A DNA stretch of 20,065 nt from Myxococcales bacterium (lineage in GTDB: Bacteria; Myxococcota_A; Polyangia; Haliangiales; J016). How positions within the stretch are numbered: the stretch's first letter is position 1; every line of letters starts with the position of its first letter. The stretch spans positions 1-20,065 of the forward strand of contig JABAAV010000019.1 in assembly GCA_014238595.1 (NCBI GenBank). Direction: 5' to 3'. Shown here one piece after another: positions 7,384 to 15,057 of this stretch. The position numbers and the translations under genes were made by a program. The notes below the pieces were generated by a model. It ran no database searches. It worked only from the letters and a program-made list of their open reading frames with translations, and was not told the origin of the DNA.

Positions 7384-8289
7384 ATGACAAATAATAGGTC
7401 GAATTGGCTTTTTTACGTTGCTAGTGCAACGGGTGTTTTTACATTTTTGTTGATACTTGTTGGAGGAACAGTCAATCCAACAGGGTCGAGCCTTGCTTGT
7501 CCTGAACCCTTTATCATTTGTCAGGGGTCATTGTTTCCTGCCATGACCGGTGGTGTCCTCTATGAACATGGTCATCGTTTGTTTGCCATGATGGTAGGAT
7601 TGTTTCAGATTGTCTTGACGATTCTTCTTTGGAAAAATGGTCGCAAAGCATTAGGAATAATCGGACTTGTGATGGTGTTATTTCAAGGATTATTGGGTGC
7701 TGTGACCGTTGCTTATCGATTGCCTACGATTGTGTCGAGTTCACATTTGCTTGTTGCTGTGCTTTATTTTTCTTTGACGCTTAGCATTATTTATCGTTAT
7801 AAAAAAATTGATCAATCAGCAATCAATTTAAAAGCGGACTCTCGAAAAATCGCTGATGCATCAAAAATCATGAGCTATACGATGATTGCTATGGTTTTGA
7901 TATTTTTTCAAATTGGATTAGGAGGATGGCTTCGTCACAGCGGTGGTGCTTTAGCATGTTTGGACATCCCTTTTTGTGGAGGATCGTTGTGGCCTTCCGG
8001 ATTTCTTATGCGTCTTCATATGGCCCATCGTATTTTGGGTGTCATTGTTGGGACATGGCTTTTTGTGTGGAGCTTTACGCTGTATAAAACGTGGTTACCT
8101 TCAAAATCTATGTTTAGTTGGTTTGTACCGTTGTTGGTGGTAGGTCAAATTCTTTTAGGCTTTCTTTCTGTTTATTGGATGAGACCTGTTCCTGTTGTGG
8201 TGGCGCATTTGGGTATTGCTGTTCTGTTATGGGCATCAGTCTTTTGGATGTGGATGACATTAAAAAAGATGAGTATTTCATCATGTTAA
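7384..8289 (+). CDS. ctaA: Haem A synthase (CtaA/COX15)
   Basis: Integral inner-membrane enzyme that oxidises the C8 methyl of haem O to make haem A for aa3-type oxidases. The 301-residue product has about eight membrane helices in two similar halves. Conserved histidines are visible at His62/His64 (YEHGHR), His121 (SSHL), His212/His215 (LHMAHR) and His275 (VAHLG). Glu61, next to His62, is the family's catalytic acid. Each half has a periplasmic Cys pair (C39/C46 and C192/C198), as in the two-disulfide class of CtaA. AAGG lies five bases before the ATG. The last seven bases (ATGTTAA) overlap the start of ctaB, so the two are co-translated. No oxidase subunit gene is nearby. Confidence 0.95.
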   Translation: MTNNRSNWLFYVASATGVFTFLLILVGGTVNPTGSSLACPEPFIICQGSLFPAMTGGVLYEHGHRLFAMMVGLFQIVLTILLWKNGRKALGIIGLVMVLFQGLLGAVTVAYRLPTIVSSSHLLVAVLYFSLTLSIIYRYKKIDQSAINLKADSRKIADASKIMSYTMIAMVLIFFQIGLGGWLRHSGGALACLDIPFCGGSLWPSGFLMRLHMAHRILGVIVGTWLFVWSFTLYKTWLPSKSMFSWFVPLLVVGQILLGFLSVYWMRPVPVVVAHLGIAVLLWASVFWMWMTLKKMSISSC

Positions 8290-9134
8290 TTCAAGATATT
8301 ATTGCCTTGTCAAAACCCAGAATCACTTTCATGGTGCTGTTGACAACAGCCGTTGGTGCTGGCCTTGCACCTAAAACAATAGCGTGGACAGAATGGGTTT
8401 ATCTTTTAGTCGGTTCAGCTTTTCTAATTGGTGCGGCAAATGCACTCAATATGTATTTAGAACATGAAATTGATGCATTGATGGAGCGCACAAAAAAACG
8501 TCCATTACCCGACAAACGCATGTCGCCTACACTCGCTTTGATTTTAGGTCTTTGCTCTGGCATAGGCTCTGTGGCATGGCTTGCTTGGTTTTTAAATCCA
8601 CTATGTGGTCTTGTCGGAGCGGTTGCTATTGTTAGTTATGCATTTGTGTATACGCCTTTGAAATGTAAAACATCAACAGCAATGTGGATTGGTGCTATTC
8701 CTGGTGCAATGGGACCTCTGTTGGGCTGGACTGGAGTCATGGGAACCTTTCAATTAAATGCTTGGTTTTTATTTATAGTGATGTTCTGGTGGCAAATACC
8801 ACATTTTCATGCCATTTCTTTTATATACGAAACTGATTATGCACGTGCCGGTATCCGTACCACTGTATCGTCGATAGGATTTCATGCGACGAAACGTTCC
8901 ATCCTTATTTGTTTATGGATGCAGTTGCTTGTGAGTTTATTGCCTGTTTATTGGGGAAATGCAGAGATGTTGTATAGCATTGTCGCTATTGTTAGTGGTG
9001 TTGCTTATCTTGTTATTGCATATCGTCCTGTTGATCATATCAACAAAGAAATATGGTCGCGTCAATTGTTTCATGTTTCATTGGGGTATCTTCCATTGTT
9101 GTTTATTGCATTGCTTGTTGAGAAAGCATTATAA
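8283..9134 (+). CDS. ctaB: Protohaem IX farnesyltransferase (haem O synthase)
   Basis: UbiA-family membrane prenyltransferase that adds farnesyl to haem B to make haem O, the substrate of CtaA. 283 residues. The first polyprenyl-binding motif is at 56-70 (NMYLEHEIDALMERT), with Glu at 60 where many homologues have Asp, and Asp at 64; KKRPLP follows. Later landmarks are SKPRITFMVLL (10-20), YTPLKCKT, GAIPGAMGPLLGW, WWQIPHFHAISF and YETDYARAGI, all characteristic of CtaB/COX10. About eight to nine helices. The frame is open further upstream to 8118, inside ctaA, but the ATG at 8283 aligns with the family N-terminus and gives a seven-base overlap with ctaA. A DUF420 gene follows three bases after the stop. 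Confidence 0.95.
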   Translation: MLIQDIIALSKPRITFMVLLTTAVGAGLAPKTIAWTEWVYLLVGSAFLIGAANALNMYLEHEIDALMERTKKRPLPDKRMSPTLALILGLCSGIGSVAWLAWFLNPLCGLVGAVAIVSYAFVYTPLKCKTSTAMWIGAIPGAMGPLLGWTGVMGTFQLNAWFLFIVMFWWQIPHFHAISFIYETDYARAGIRTTVSSIGFHATKRSILICLWMQLLVSLLPVYWGNAEMLYSIVAIVSGVAYLVIAYRPVDHINKEIWSRQLFHVSLGYLPLLFIALLVEKAL

Positions 9135-9137
9135 AAA

Positions 9138-9665
9138 ATGAAACGTACGCTTTTATTTAATGGAGGTTTTGCGGTCGGTCTGGCCTTTATTGTTCTTTAT
9201 GTGATCATGCCGAGTATGGCGTTCCATGTTGTGCATGCGACCGTCAATGCGTGGCTCAATATTGCAACGACTATCTTTTTAATCTTAGGACGGATTTCTA
9301 TTGAACAAAAAAAAGAACACCAACATCGAATAGCAATGACATGTGCCCTTGGGTTTTCGACATTATTTTTAACGTCATACATCACACGTTATATTGTTTT
9401 TGGAAGTTATTCGTATCCAGGAGAAGGATGGGATAAGACTCTTTATTTTATTCTTCTAATGTCACATATGATTTTTGCTATGGTACTTCCGTTTTTTGTG
9501 ATCTGCACATATTATTGGGGACATACAGGTCAACGCGATAAACATAAACGATTAGCACGTTGGACATGGCCACTATGGATGTATGTTTCTGTCACAGGGT
9601 TTTTTGTCTATCTGGCTCTTTATCCCATCGCAGGCGCTGTCTATGGCATAGCTTCCCCTGTTTGA
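9138..9665 (+). CDS. DUF420 membrane protein (YozB/CtaM-like)
   Basis: Inner-membrane protein of 175 residues with about five helices (roughly 6-24, 32-51, 67-84, 101-125 and 143-165). It matches the DUF420 family by length, helix pattern and positioned histidines: HVVHATVNAWLN, HQHRIAM, SHMIFAMVLP. Family members occur beside cytochrome oxidase assembly genes in Bacillus (YozB) and Staphylococcus (CtaM), where a role in haem A oxidase maturation is proposed. Here it sits three bases after ctaB with the same orientation, supporting that link. It is the last gene of the plus-strand respiratory block and converges on the phosphodiesterase gene 32 bases away. Confidence 0.8.
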   Translation: MKRTLLFNGGFAVGLAFIVLYVIMPSMAFHVVHATVNAWLNIATTIFLILGRISIEQKKEHQHRIAMTCALGFSTLFLTSYITRYIVFGSYSYPGEGWDKTLYFILLMSHMIFAMVLPFFVICTYYWGHTGQRDKHKRLARWTWPLWMYVSVTGFFVYLALYPIAGAVYGIASPV

Positions 9666-9697
9666 GGCGGAGAAACGGTGCGGAAGGGATTGTGTCG

Positions 9698-10507
9698 TTA
9701 TTTTTTTGCTGTTTGTGCGCGGTAGCGGGCAAATACAGGACGCATGACAGCAGGATTGTCAGTCATAATCCCATCAGCACCAAGAGTTAAAAGGGTTTCT
9801 GCCACATGTGGATCGTTGACTGTCCAAAAAACGACAGAAAGTCCCAATTGATGGCATTTGGCAATAATCGATTGTTTGACCAACGAAATACCATAAACTG
9901 ATAATGGAAGTTGTGCTTCTTGTCCTGCTAAAGGATATGCTTTTAAGAATCTCATCGGTGAAAACAATAATCGTTTAACCTCTTGTTTGCTTAGTGCCAT
10001 TCGCCCTTGATAGCCCAATTGTCGAATATTTTGTAAAATAGCATGATGAAAACTGGCTAATGTGACCCTGTTTTGTGCTTTAGCCGCTGAAATAGTCTTT
10101 AAAATGGCCAAAGCAGAGGAAGAAAGACGGGGCTTAATTTCAATACTAATATGAAGATGTTTAAAACGAGATAAGATCGTTTCCAAGCGTGGAATGGTTA
10201 GTTTTTTCTGCAGATATGGGCGATTTCCTGCAGCGTCCACAAAGCTAAACCCGACATTCCATGTTTCCACGGTTTTTAGGGGATGTTGGGCTATTTTTTG
10301 ATAGATTCCTGTGGTTCGTACAGCAATAGGGTCATGAATGACGACAGGATGACCATCTTGAGTGACATGAACATCGAGTTCTAGTGCATTAACTTCATAA
10401 CGATTAGCTTGTTCAAACGCTTCTATGGTATTTTCAGGGTATTCGATTGAAGCTCCACGATGTGCATAAAGCCAAGGATCTCTCTTTAATAGTTGTTGTT
10501 TCTCCAT
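9698..10507 (-). CDS. Glycerophosphodiester phosphodiesterase
   Basis: Metal-dependent enzyme that hydrolyses glycerophosphodiesters to glycerol 3-phosphate and an alcohol, of the UgpQ/GlpQ TIM-barrel family. 269 residues from the ATG at 10507. Catalytic and metal residues are visible: His16-Arg17 (AHRGAS), PENT at 24-27, Glu43 and Asp45 (LELDVHVTQDG), His58 (VVIHDP), and Glu123/Lys125 (IEIKP). The closing FWTVND and GADGIMTDNP motifs are intact. No signal peptide is seen, so it is cytoplasmic, like UgpQ. The frame extends 16 codons upstream to 10555, but that would run past the divergent promoter and into the CBS gene, so I chose the internal ATG. Shine-Dalgarno is weak. Confidence 0.93.
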   Translation of the reverse strand: MEKQQLLKRDPWLYAHRGASIEYPENTIEAFEQANRYEVNALELDVHVTQDGHPVVIHDPIAVRTTGIYQKIAQHPLKTVETWNVGFSFVDAAGNRPYLQKKLTIPRLETILSRFKHLHISIEIKPRLSSSALAILKTISAAKAQNRVTLASFHHAILQNIRQLGYQGRMALSKQEVKRLLFSPMRFLKAYPLAGQEAQLPLSVYGISLVKQSIIAKCHQLGLSVVFWTVNDPHVAETLLTLGADGIMTDNPAVMRPVFARYRAQTAKK

Positions 10508-10520
10508 ATTCTTTGTTAGA

Positions 10521-10530
10521 TAGTATAATA
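10521..10530. promoter_or_regulatory. Overlapping divergent -10 elements
   Basis: The 30-base space between the phosphodiesterase and CBS genes contains a perfect TATAAT on plus (10524-10529). The same bases read TATACT on minus (10522-10527). The plus ATG lies eight bases after TATAAT, so a transcript from it would be nearly or fully leaderless, which agrees with the lack of a Shine-Dalgarno there. No good -35 is visible for either direction. Confidence 0.45.
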
Positions 10531-10537
10531 TCGTACC

Positions 10538-11011
10538 ATGCGCAAAATAACACAAACCATAGAAACACTGCTGAAAGAGTTGCCACTCTTGCAGCTTCCG
10601 CTGGATGCCTCAGTGACAACAGCCATGGAGCTTATGACAGATCAAAAAAACAGCTGTGTTTTGGTCACAGAACAGAATAAATTGCGTGGTATCTTTACGG
10701 ATCGTGATTTTTTACGCAGAGTGGCCAGTCAGGGATTGCTTCCTTCAAAGGTCAAACTTTGTGATGTGATGACATCGGATCCTGATCATTTATCTCCGGA
10801 TGACAATATTGTGTATGCGATTCATCTGATGTCTGAAGGAGGATTTCGTAATGTGCCTATTGTGGATGCTGACGATAGACCACATGGTATTTTGACAGCA
10901 CCTCGTATTGTGTCACATCTTAATGCTTTGTATTCATCTGAATCAGATGTCGATAATGAAGAGAGTGTTGTTCGAGAATGGGACGGTTGGATAGATTCGG
11001 GAGGTGGATGA
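10538..11011 (+). CDS. CBS-pair domain protein 1
   Basis: Cytoplasmic protein of 157 residues made of two tandem CBS domains, about 20-75 and 80-135, which usually bind adenine nucleotides or related ligands as a Bateman module. Landmarks: VTTAMELMTDQKNSCVLVTE, LRGIFTDRDFLRRV, VMTSDPDHLSPDDN, GFRNVPIVDADDRPHGILT. The tail (140-157) is acidic, then Gly-rich. There is no attached enzymatic domain, so it probably regulates a partner. The start has no Shine-Dalgarno and lies just after a TATAAT box. Its stop overlaps the start of a second CBS gene, so the two are translationally coupled and may form a heteromer. Confidence 0.85.
   Translation: MRKITQTIETLLKELPLLQLPLDASVTTAMELMTDQKNSCVLVTEQNKLRGIFTDRDFLRRVASQGLLPSKVKLCDVMTSDPDHLSPDDNIVYAIHLMSEGGFRNVPIVDADDRPHGILTAPRIVSHLNALYSSESDVDNEESVVREWDGWIDSGGG
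10999..11004 (+). promoter_or_regulatory. Ribosome binding site deciding the start of CBS gene 2
   Basis: GGGAGG lies six bases before the ATG at 11011 and only three before the ATG at 11008. The spacing favours 11011, whose A is the last base of the upstream stop TGA. The longer frame from 10978 has no such signal. Confidence 0.6.
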
Positions 11012-11499
11012 TGTCGGAGATACAAAATCATTCTATTGCAGAGATACAGGATCACTCTATTGATAAGATTGAGTCACAAGAACCTCTTCGATTTCAAACA
11101 TCGGATGTCTTGATAGATGTTGTCAAAGCAATGTGCCAAATGAATAAAGGTAATGTGTTAATTGAAAGTGCTTCAGGAAAACTGGAAGGTATTTTTTGCG
11201 AAAGTGATGTGTATAAACGTGTGGATCACAAGAGTTTAAAATGGCATCAGATTCCTGTTGGCGATGTCATGACAACAAAGCTATTTACTATATCTAAAGA
11301 TGAAACGATTGCTCATGCAATAGACATGATGCAAGAGTATAAATTTAGGCATCTTCCTATTGTCAATGGAGATATGCATGCGACTGCAGTGATTTCTGTT
11401 CGGGAAATTATCGATTATATTGCCAGTTTTTTTCCAGAACACTTTCTTAATCTTCCTCCCTCACCGAAGCATGAAGCACATGATCTGTATGGCGGCTAA
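11011..11499 (+). CDS. CBS-pair domain protein 2
   Basis: Second two-CBS protein, 162 residues. After an N-terminal repeat-containing stretch (2-25), a diverged first CBS domain spans about 28-85 (VLIDVVKAMCQMNKGNVLIE, LEGIFCESDVYKRV) and a better conserved second about 90-145 (VGDVMTTKLFTISKDE, YKFRHLPIVNGD). It shares the layout of its upstream neighbour but is clearly divergent in sequence, so any duplication is old. The start overlaps the previous stop by one base behind a strong GGGAGG. The ligand and partner are unknown. The next gene, a prenyl synthase, begins 24 bases later on the same strand. Confidence 0.83.
   Translation: MSEIQNHSIAEIQDHSIDKIESQEPLRFQTSDVLIDVVKAMCQMNKGNVLIESASGKLEGIFCESDVYKRVDHKSLKWHQIPVGDVMTTKLFTISKDETIAHAIDMMQEYKFRHLPIVNGDMHATAVISVREIIDYIASFFPEHFLNLPPSPKHEAHDLYGG
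11017..11064 (+). repeat. Two-copy 24-base in-frame tandem repeat
   Basis: 11017-11040 and 11041-11064 are near-identical 24-base units, both starting GAGATACA and containing TCTATTG. They encode EIQNHSIA and EIQDHSID; a partial third unit encodes KIES. The repeat lies in the N-terminal leader of CBS protein 2, outside the folded domains. It looks like a recent in-frame duplication. Confidence 0.85.
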
Positions 11500-11523
11500 T
11501 CCCTCGGTGTGTTCGTTTAAACA

Positions 11524-12552
11524 GTGTTACCAACGAATATTGATGATGCAAAAACCTGTGTAGAAATATTTTTAAGCAGGTTTTTTGAAGAGAAACATTG
11601 TTTTGCTGAAGCACAAGCGATCGGTTCAGCAGAGCTTGTTGATGCCGTGTCAACATTAACATTGCGGAGTGGAAAACGGATGAGGCCTCAAATGGTGCTT
11701 GCAGCCTATCAGGCTGTATTAACACCACAAGCCATAAACGATGAACGATCCTCTCTTGAGAGCGTGATGGCTGCAGTGGAACTTCTTCAATCTTGTTTTT
11801 TGATTCATGATGATTGGATGGATCATGCAACAACACGTCGTCATGGTGCATCGGTTCATCATGCTTTGGGTGTCACATATGGCGATCAACATTTGGGAGC
11901 CTCGTTAGGTATTTTGGCGGGTGATTTGGCAATGACATATGCTTGGGAATTATTCGGAGGGGCTGTTTTTCCAGAAGGCAAAAGATCCCAAGCGATACAA
12001 ATTTTTGGTGCTATGCAAGAGCAAGTTTTTTTTGGACAACGACTCGATTTGATTGGCGCAGATGATATCGAAAAGATACACCATTTGAAAACAGCGAGTT
12101 ATACAACACAGGGTCCTTTACAGTTGGGGGCATTGCTCGCTAATGCAACAACAGAGCAGATGGAATGTATGGTGCATGCGGGATCTTTGTTAGGACTTGC
12201 TTTTCAAGGGTGTGATGATTGGTTAGATATCTTTGGTGACAGTGCAAGCACAGGCAAACCTGTCGGAGCCGATATCCGCAGTGGCAAACGAACAATGATC
12301 TGGTTATCTGCAAAACAACAATTAAACGCTGAAGATTGGACTAGGATTGAAGAAATTTATGGAAACGATCAAGCAACATCGCAAGAGATCTCTTTTGTCG
12401 TAGAATTGCTTTCTGAGCGGAGAATTAAAGACTCGATCCACGATATTATTGAAAAACAAATCACTCAAGCGCAGGCGATTTTGGAGTCTTACCAACTCTT
12501 TTCTCTACAATTTCATGCCGTAGTAACAGAGATGAAACAACGTATTTCTTGA
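11524..12552 (+). CDS. Polyprenyl diphosphate synthase (short-chain trans-type)
   Basis: Condenses isopentenyl diphosphate with an allylic diphosphate to make geranyl, farnesyl, geranylgeranyl or longer prenyl chains for quinones, carotenoids or haem O. 342 residues, all helical. Visible motifs: SGKRMRP (49-55), first aspartate-rich HDDWMD (95-100) followed by TTRRHG, GDL at 133-135, FFGQRLDL at 169-176, second aspartate-rich QGCDDWLDIFGD (228-239), then GKPVGAD and SGKRT. The first motif has the short D-D-x-x-D spacing. Chain length cannot be fixed from sequence alone. The start is GTG: an in-frame stop lies two codons upstream, and no ATG, or other usable start, occurs before the conserved region. 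No Shine-Dalgarno is seen. Confidence 0.92.
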   Translation: MLPTNIDDAKTCVEIFLSRFFEEKHCFAEAQAIGSAELVDAVSTLTLRSGKRMRPQMVLAAYQAVLTPQAINDERSSLESVMAAVELLQSCFLIHDDWMDHATTRRHGASVHHALGVTYGDQHLGASLGILAGDLAMTYAWELFGGAVFPEGKRSQAIQIFGAMQEQVFFGQRLDLIGADDIEKIHHLKTASYTTQGPLQLGALLANATTEQMECMVHAGSLLGLAFQGCDDWLDIFGDSASTGKPVGADIRSGKRTMIWLSAKQQLNAEDWTRIEEIYGNDQATSQEISFVVELLSERRIKDSIHDIIEKQITQAQAILESYQLFSLQFHAVVTEMKQRIS

Positions 12553-12619
12553 GAAGATTGTTCGTAATTTTTATCTGAGTCAAGGGTTGTTTAGGGGCGC
12601 TCTGTGTTATGTTCATCAC

Positions 12620-13915
12620 ATGTTGTCTTTGTATCGGACACGTCGCCAAATGGTGTTGGATTCCATGGAATCACAGACTGGCGCATTATTTGTGTCTCCA
12701 TGTCCCTCTATTAGGAATGGTGATGTTGAATATTCCTTTAGACAATCTTCAAATTTGATTTATCTCACAGGTATTACTGCGCCTGAAACGAGTTTGCTTT
12801 TGTATAAAAGCAAAACAAAAGTATTTGAATTGTTATTTATTCGTGAACGCGATGTCACGCATGAACTATGGACAGGGCCTCGTATGACCTGTGAAGTTGC
12901 AACAGAAATTTCAGGTGTTGAAACTGTTTATACCAATAATGATCGAAACGAAAAATTGGCTGCAAGTTTTTCAGAGATTGAATTGTTGCAGTATACATCC
13001 ATTGATAAAGAAGCGATTGATATTGTTTTAGACAGTATCAAACCTCTAGGTTGTGATGTTATGCCTTATCCCAAAGACACACATCCCGTACATCAAAGGC
13101 GTCTATACAAAGATAACTATGAGCGAAAGTTATTAGAACGCGCAGCCGAGATTACAGTGTCAACACACACCGAGCTCATGAAACATATTTCACCTACGAT
13201 GAATGAACATGAAGTTCATGCCCAAATTCTATATCATTTTAGAAAGCAAGGCGGTGATGGTGAAGGATATCCTTCAATTGTCGGTGGTGGAAATAATGCA
13301 ACAATTCTTCATTACACGATGAATAATGCGTTGCTCAAAGATCGTAATCTAATCCTTGTTGATGCAGGATGTGAGTACCAAGGTTATACAGCCGATGTGA
13401 CAAGAACCTTTCCTGTGGGTGGATTGTTTACCCCAGAACAACGGGCTCTTTACGAAATTGTACTGGATGCTCAATGTAAAGCCATTGCTGCTACAAAACC
13501 AGGTGTTACGCTCAACGATCTTCATGCCATTTGTGTCGATGTGATTGTTGAAGGGTTGCTTGAATTTGAATTGTTAGAGGGATCCAAGCGTCAGATCATT
13601 GCAGATGAATCATATAAAAAATTCTATCCACACAGAACCTCACATTGGTTAGGGCTTGATGTTCATGATGTGGGTGCTCCAAGTGATCGGAATAATCAAC
13701 CCGTTCTCTTAGAGCCAGGTATGGTATTTACTATTGAGCCAGGTATTTATATTGGAGATAGTATGCCGAATATTTCTGAAGAATATAGAAACATTGGTAT
13801 TCGTATTGAAGATGATATTTTTGTTACTGAAAATGGTTGTGATGTGTTGACGGAACAATTAGCTAAAACAGTGGATGATGTTGAAACTCTGTGTTGTGAA
13901 GGAAATAATCTATAA
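12620..13915 (+). CDS. pepP: Aminopeptidase P family Xaa-Pro aminopeptidase (M24B)
   Basis: Cytoplasmic metallopeptidase that removes an N-terminal residue preceding proline. 431 residues from the ATG at 12620; an in-frame TTG at 12587 is less likely. The N-terminal aminopeptidase P domain (1-165) has YRTRRQ, SIRNGDVEYSFRQSSNLIYLTG and PETSLLL. The creatinase-fold domain (about 166-425) has all five metal ligands: Asp248 and Asp259 (VDAGCEYQGYTADVTRTFP), His342 (SHWLGLDVHD), Glu373 (FTIEPGIYI) and Glu397 (GIRIEDD), plus His231 and His349 near the active site. The stop overlaps the next gene's ATG by one base (TAATG), indicating coupled translation with a HAD hydrolase. Confidence 0.95.
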   Translation: MLSLYRTRRQMVLDSMESQTGALFVSPCPSIRNGDVEYSFRQSSNLIYLTGITAPETSLLLYKSKTKVFELLFIRERDVTHELWTGPRMTCEVATEISGVETVYTNNDRNEKLAASFSEIELLQYTSIDKEAIDIVLDSIKPLGCDVMPYPKDTHPVHQRRLYKDNYERKLLERAAEITVSTHTELMKHISPTMNEHEVHAQILYHFRKQGGDGEGYPSIVGGGNNATILHYTMNNALLKDRNLILVDAGCEYQGYTADVTRTFPVGGLFTPEQRALYEIVLDAQCKAIAATKPGVTLNDLHAICVDVIVEGLLEFELLEGSKRQIIADESYKKFYPHRTSHWLGLDVHDVGAPSDRNNQPVLLEPGMVFTIEPGIYIGDSMPNISEEYRNIGIRIEDDIFVTENGCDVLTEQLAKTVDDVETLCCEGNNL

Positions 13916-14760
13916 TGCAAGATCGATTAATTGTTTTGGATTTTGATGGAACACTCACGGATGTTGAACAGGATGGTGAGCGTTATACAACTAATTATTT
14001 AGCCGATTTAGCTGATTTAACAGGGTGTAATTCTGAACAAATACAGACTCTGTATGAACGATTTAATACGATAGTGCATGACAATGCTAATGATTATGGT
14101 TGGAAATACGATGGATACATTGTTGCACCTAGTCTGTCCGATCCATATCTAAGAATATTACCTGTTGCAGAAATGATTTTTGATGAATGTCAGGTTTTTC
14201 TTGATTCCACAGACAGAAAACGGTTGTTGGATCGAATATTGTATAAACATAATTATAGAAGAACGAACACTGTTTTTCACAAGGGTACGTTGGAATTTCT
14301 TAACTCCATGAAAGACGAATCTCTTTATATTGTAACCAATTCCGATACGACGACAGTCTGTGACAAAATTAAATCCTTGGAAAAGAACGAAGGAGATTTT
14401 TTGTTTCTGTGTGAACGAACGCGTGGCAATGCAAAAAAATATGTTGTGGATCAAACATTTGATGACGTGCCAGAAACATTATCTCTTGAAGGACTGTCGC
14501 GTCCCGTATATTTACGACGTCCATTTTATTATAATGTACTCAACACATTGTTAAAAAAAGAAAACAAAACATGGGATCAGCTGCTTGTGGTTGGAGATAT
14601 TTTCGAATTAGATTTATCGTTGCCTTTATCACAGGGTGCAGAAGTCATGCTCATGAAAAACGAAAGAACACCCGATTATGAGTGTAACTTTCTTGCGAAG
14701 CATTCTAGAGGTCGATTAGTTCATTCTGTGACAGAGCTATCTACTATCTTGAATGCGTAA
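13915..14760 (+). CDS. HAD-superfamily hydrolase
   Basis: Haloacid-dehalogenase-fold phosphatase of 281 residues. Motif I DFDGTLTD carries the nucleophile Asp9 and general acid Asp11. Motif II is VTNSD with Thr141 or Ser143, and motif IV VVGDIFELDL provides Asp228 and Asp233. Lys/Arg at 200-202 or K174/K175 may be motif III. Residues 20-110 form a helical insertion that would act as a C1-type cap, so the substrate is probably small. No closer subfamily is recognised. Its start overlaps the aminopeptidase stop by one base, and its last 17 bases overlap the 3' end of the opposite-strand GIY-YIG gene. Confidence 0.85.
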   Translation: MQDRLIVLDFDGTLTDVEQDGERYTTNYLADLADLTGCNSEQIQTLYERFNTIVHDNANDYGWKYDGYIVAPSLSDPYLRILPVAEMIFDECQVFLDSTDRKRLLDRILYKHNYRRTNTVFHKGTLEFLNSMKDESLYIVTNSDTTTVCDKIKSLEKNEGDFLFLCERTRGNAKKYVVDQTFDDVPETLSLEGLSRPVYLRRPFYYNVLNTLLKKENKTWDQLLVVGDIFELDLSLPLSQGAEVMLMKNERTPDYECNFLAKHSRGRLVHSVTELSTILNA

Positions 14761-14992
14761 GTAATAATTTATGTCTTCGAGATAGTTTTTTGATTGCAGC
14801 TTCTCGCTTTGATGCATCACTACGATTTTCATGAAGTTCTTGATAGACCAACTGGACAGGTCTTCGAGAGCGTGTATATTTTGCAGCAGTTCCGTTGTTG
14901 TGTGCAGTTAAACGACGGGTTAAATTTGTGGTTATTCCTGTGTAGAGTGTTTTGTCACGACAAGAAACAATATAAACAAACCAAGTGGACAT
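14744..14992 (-). CDS. GIY-YIG domain protein (UPF0213, YhbQ-like)
   Basis: Small stand-alone GIY-YIG nuclease-fold protein, 82 residues, the usual size of the YhbQ family. It shows VYI at 6-8 in place of GIY, YTG at 17-19 in place of YIG, Arg27 (LTRRL), AAKYTRSRRPVQLVY (36-50) and Glu64 (SKREAAIKKL), the metal-binding glutamate of the fold. Members act on DNA in vitro and are linked to DNA repair. The gene converges on the HAD gene with a 17-base overlap and is divergent from the DAO-type gene 65 bases away. Confidence 0.92.
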   Translation of the reverse strand: MSTWFVYIVSCRDKTLYTGITTNLTRRLTAHNNGTAAKYTRSRRPVQLVYQELHENRSDASKREAAIKKLSRRHKLLLTHSR

Positions 14993-15057
14993 AGTGATCG
15001 CTATTGTTGCTCAATCTTTATGGTTTATGCAAAATTACTGTTTATGAAAACAAACTG

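Noticed and set aside
8118..8282. Longer upstream extension of the ctaB frame
   Set aside because: It lies inside ctaA in another frame and is Cys/Ser-rich without homology. The ATG at 8283 fits the family start.
10508..10555. Sixteen-codon upstream extension of the phosphodiesterase
   Set aside because: It would cross the divergent promoter and enter the CBS gene. Family proteins begin near the internal ATG.
12587..12619. TTG-started extension of the aminopeptidase P gene
   Set aside because: The ATG at 12620 leads directly into the conserved YRTRRQ segment. The extension lies in the probable promoter space.
15004..15057. TTG-started extension of the DAO-type flavoprotein
   Set aside because: The Rossmann strand begins right after the ATG at 15058. 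The extra 18 residues have no role and no ribosome binding site.
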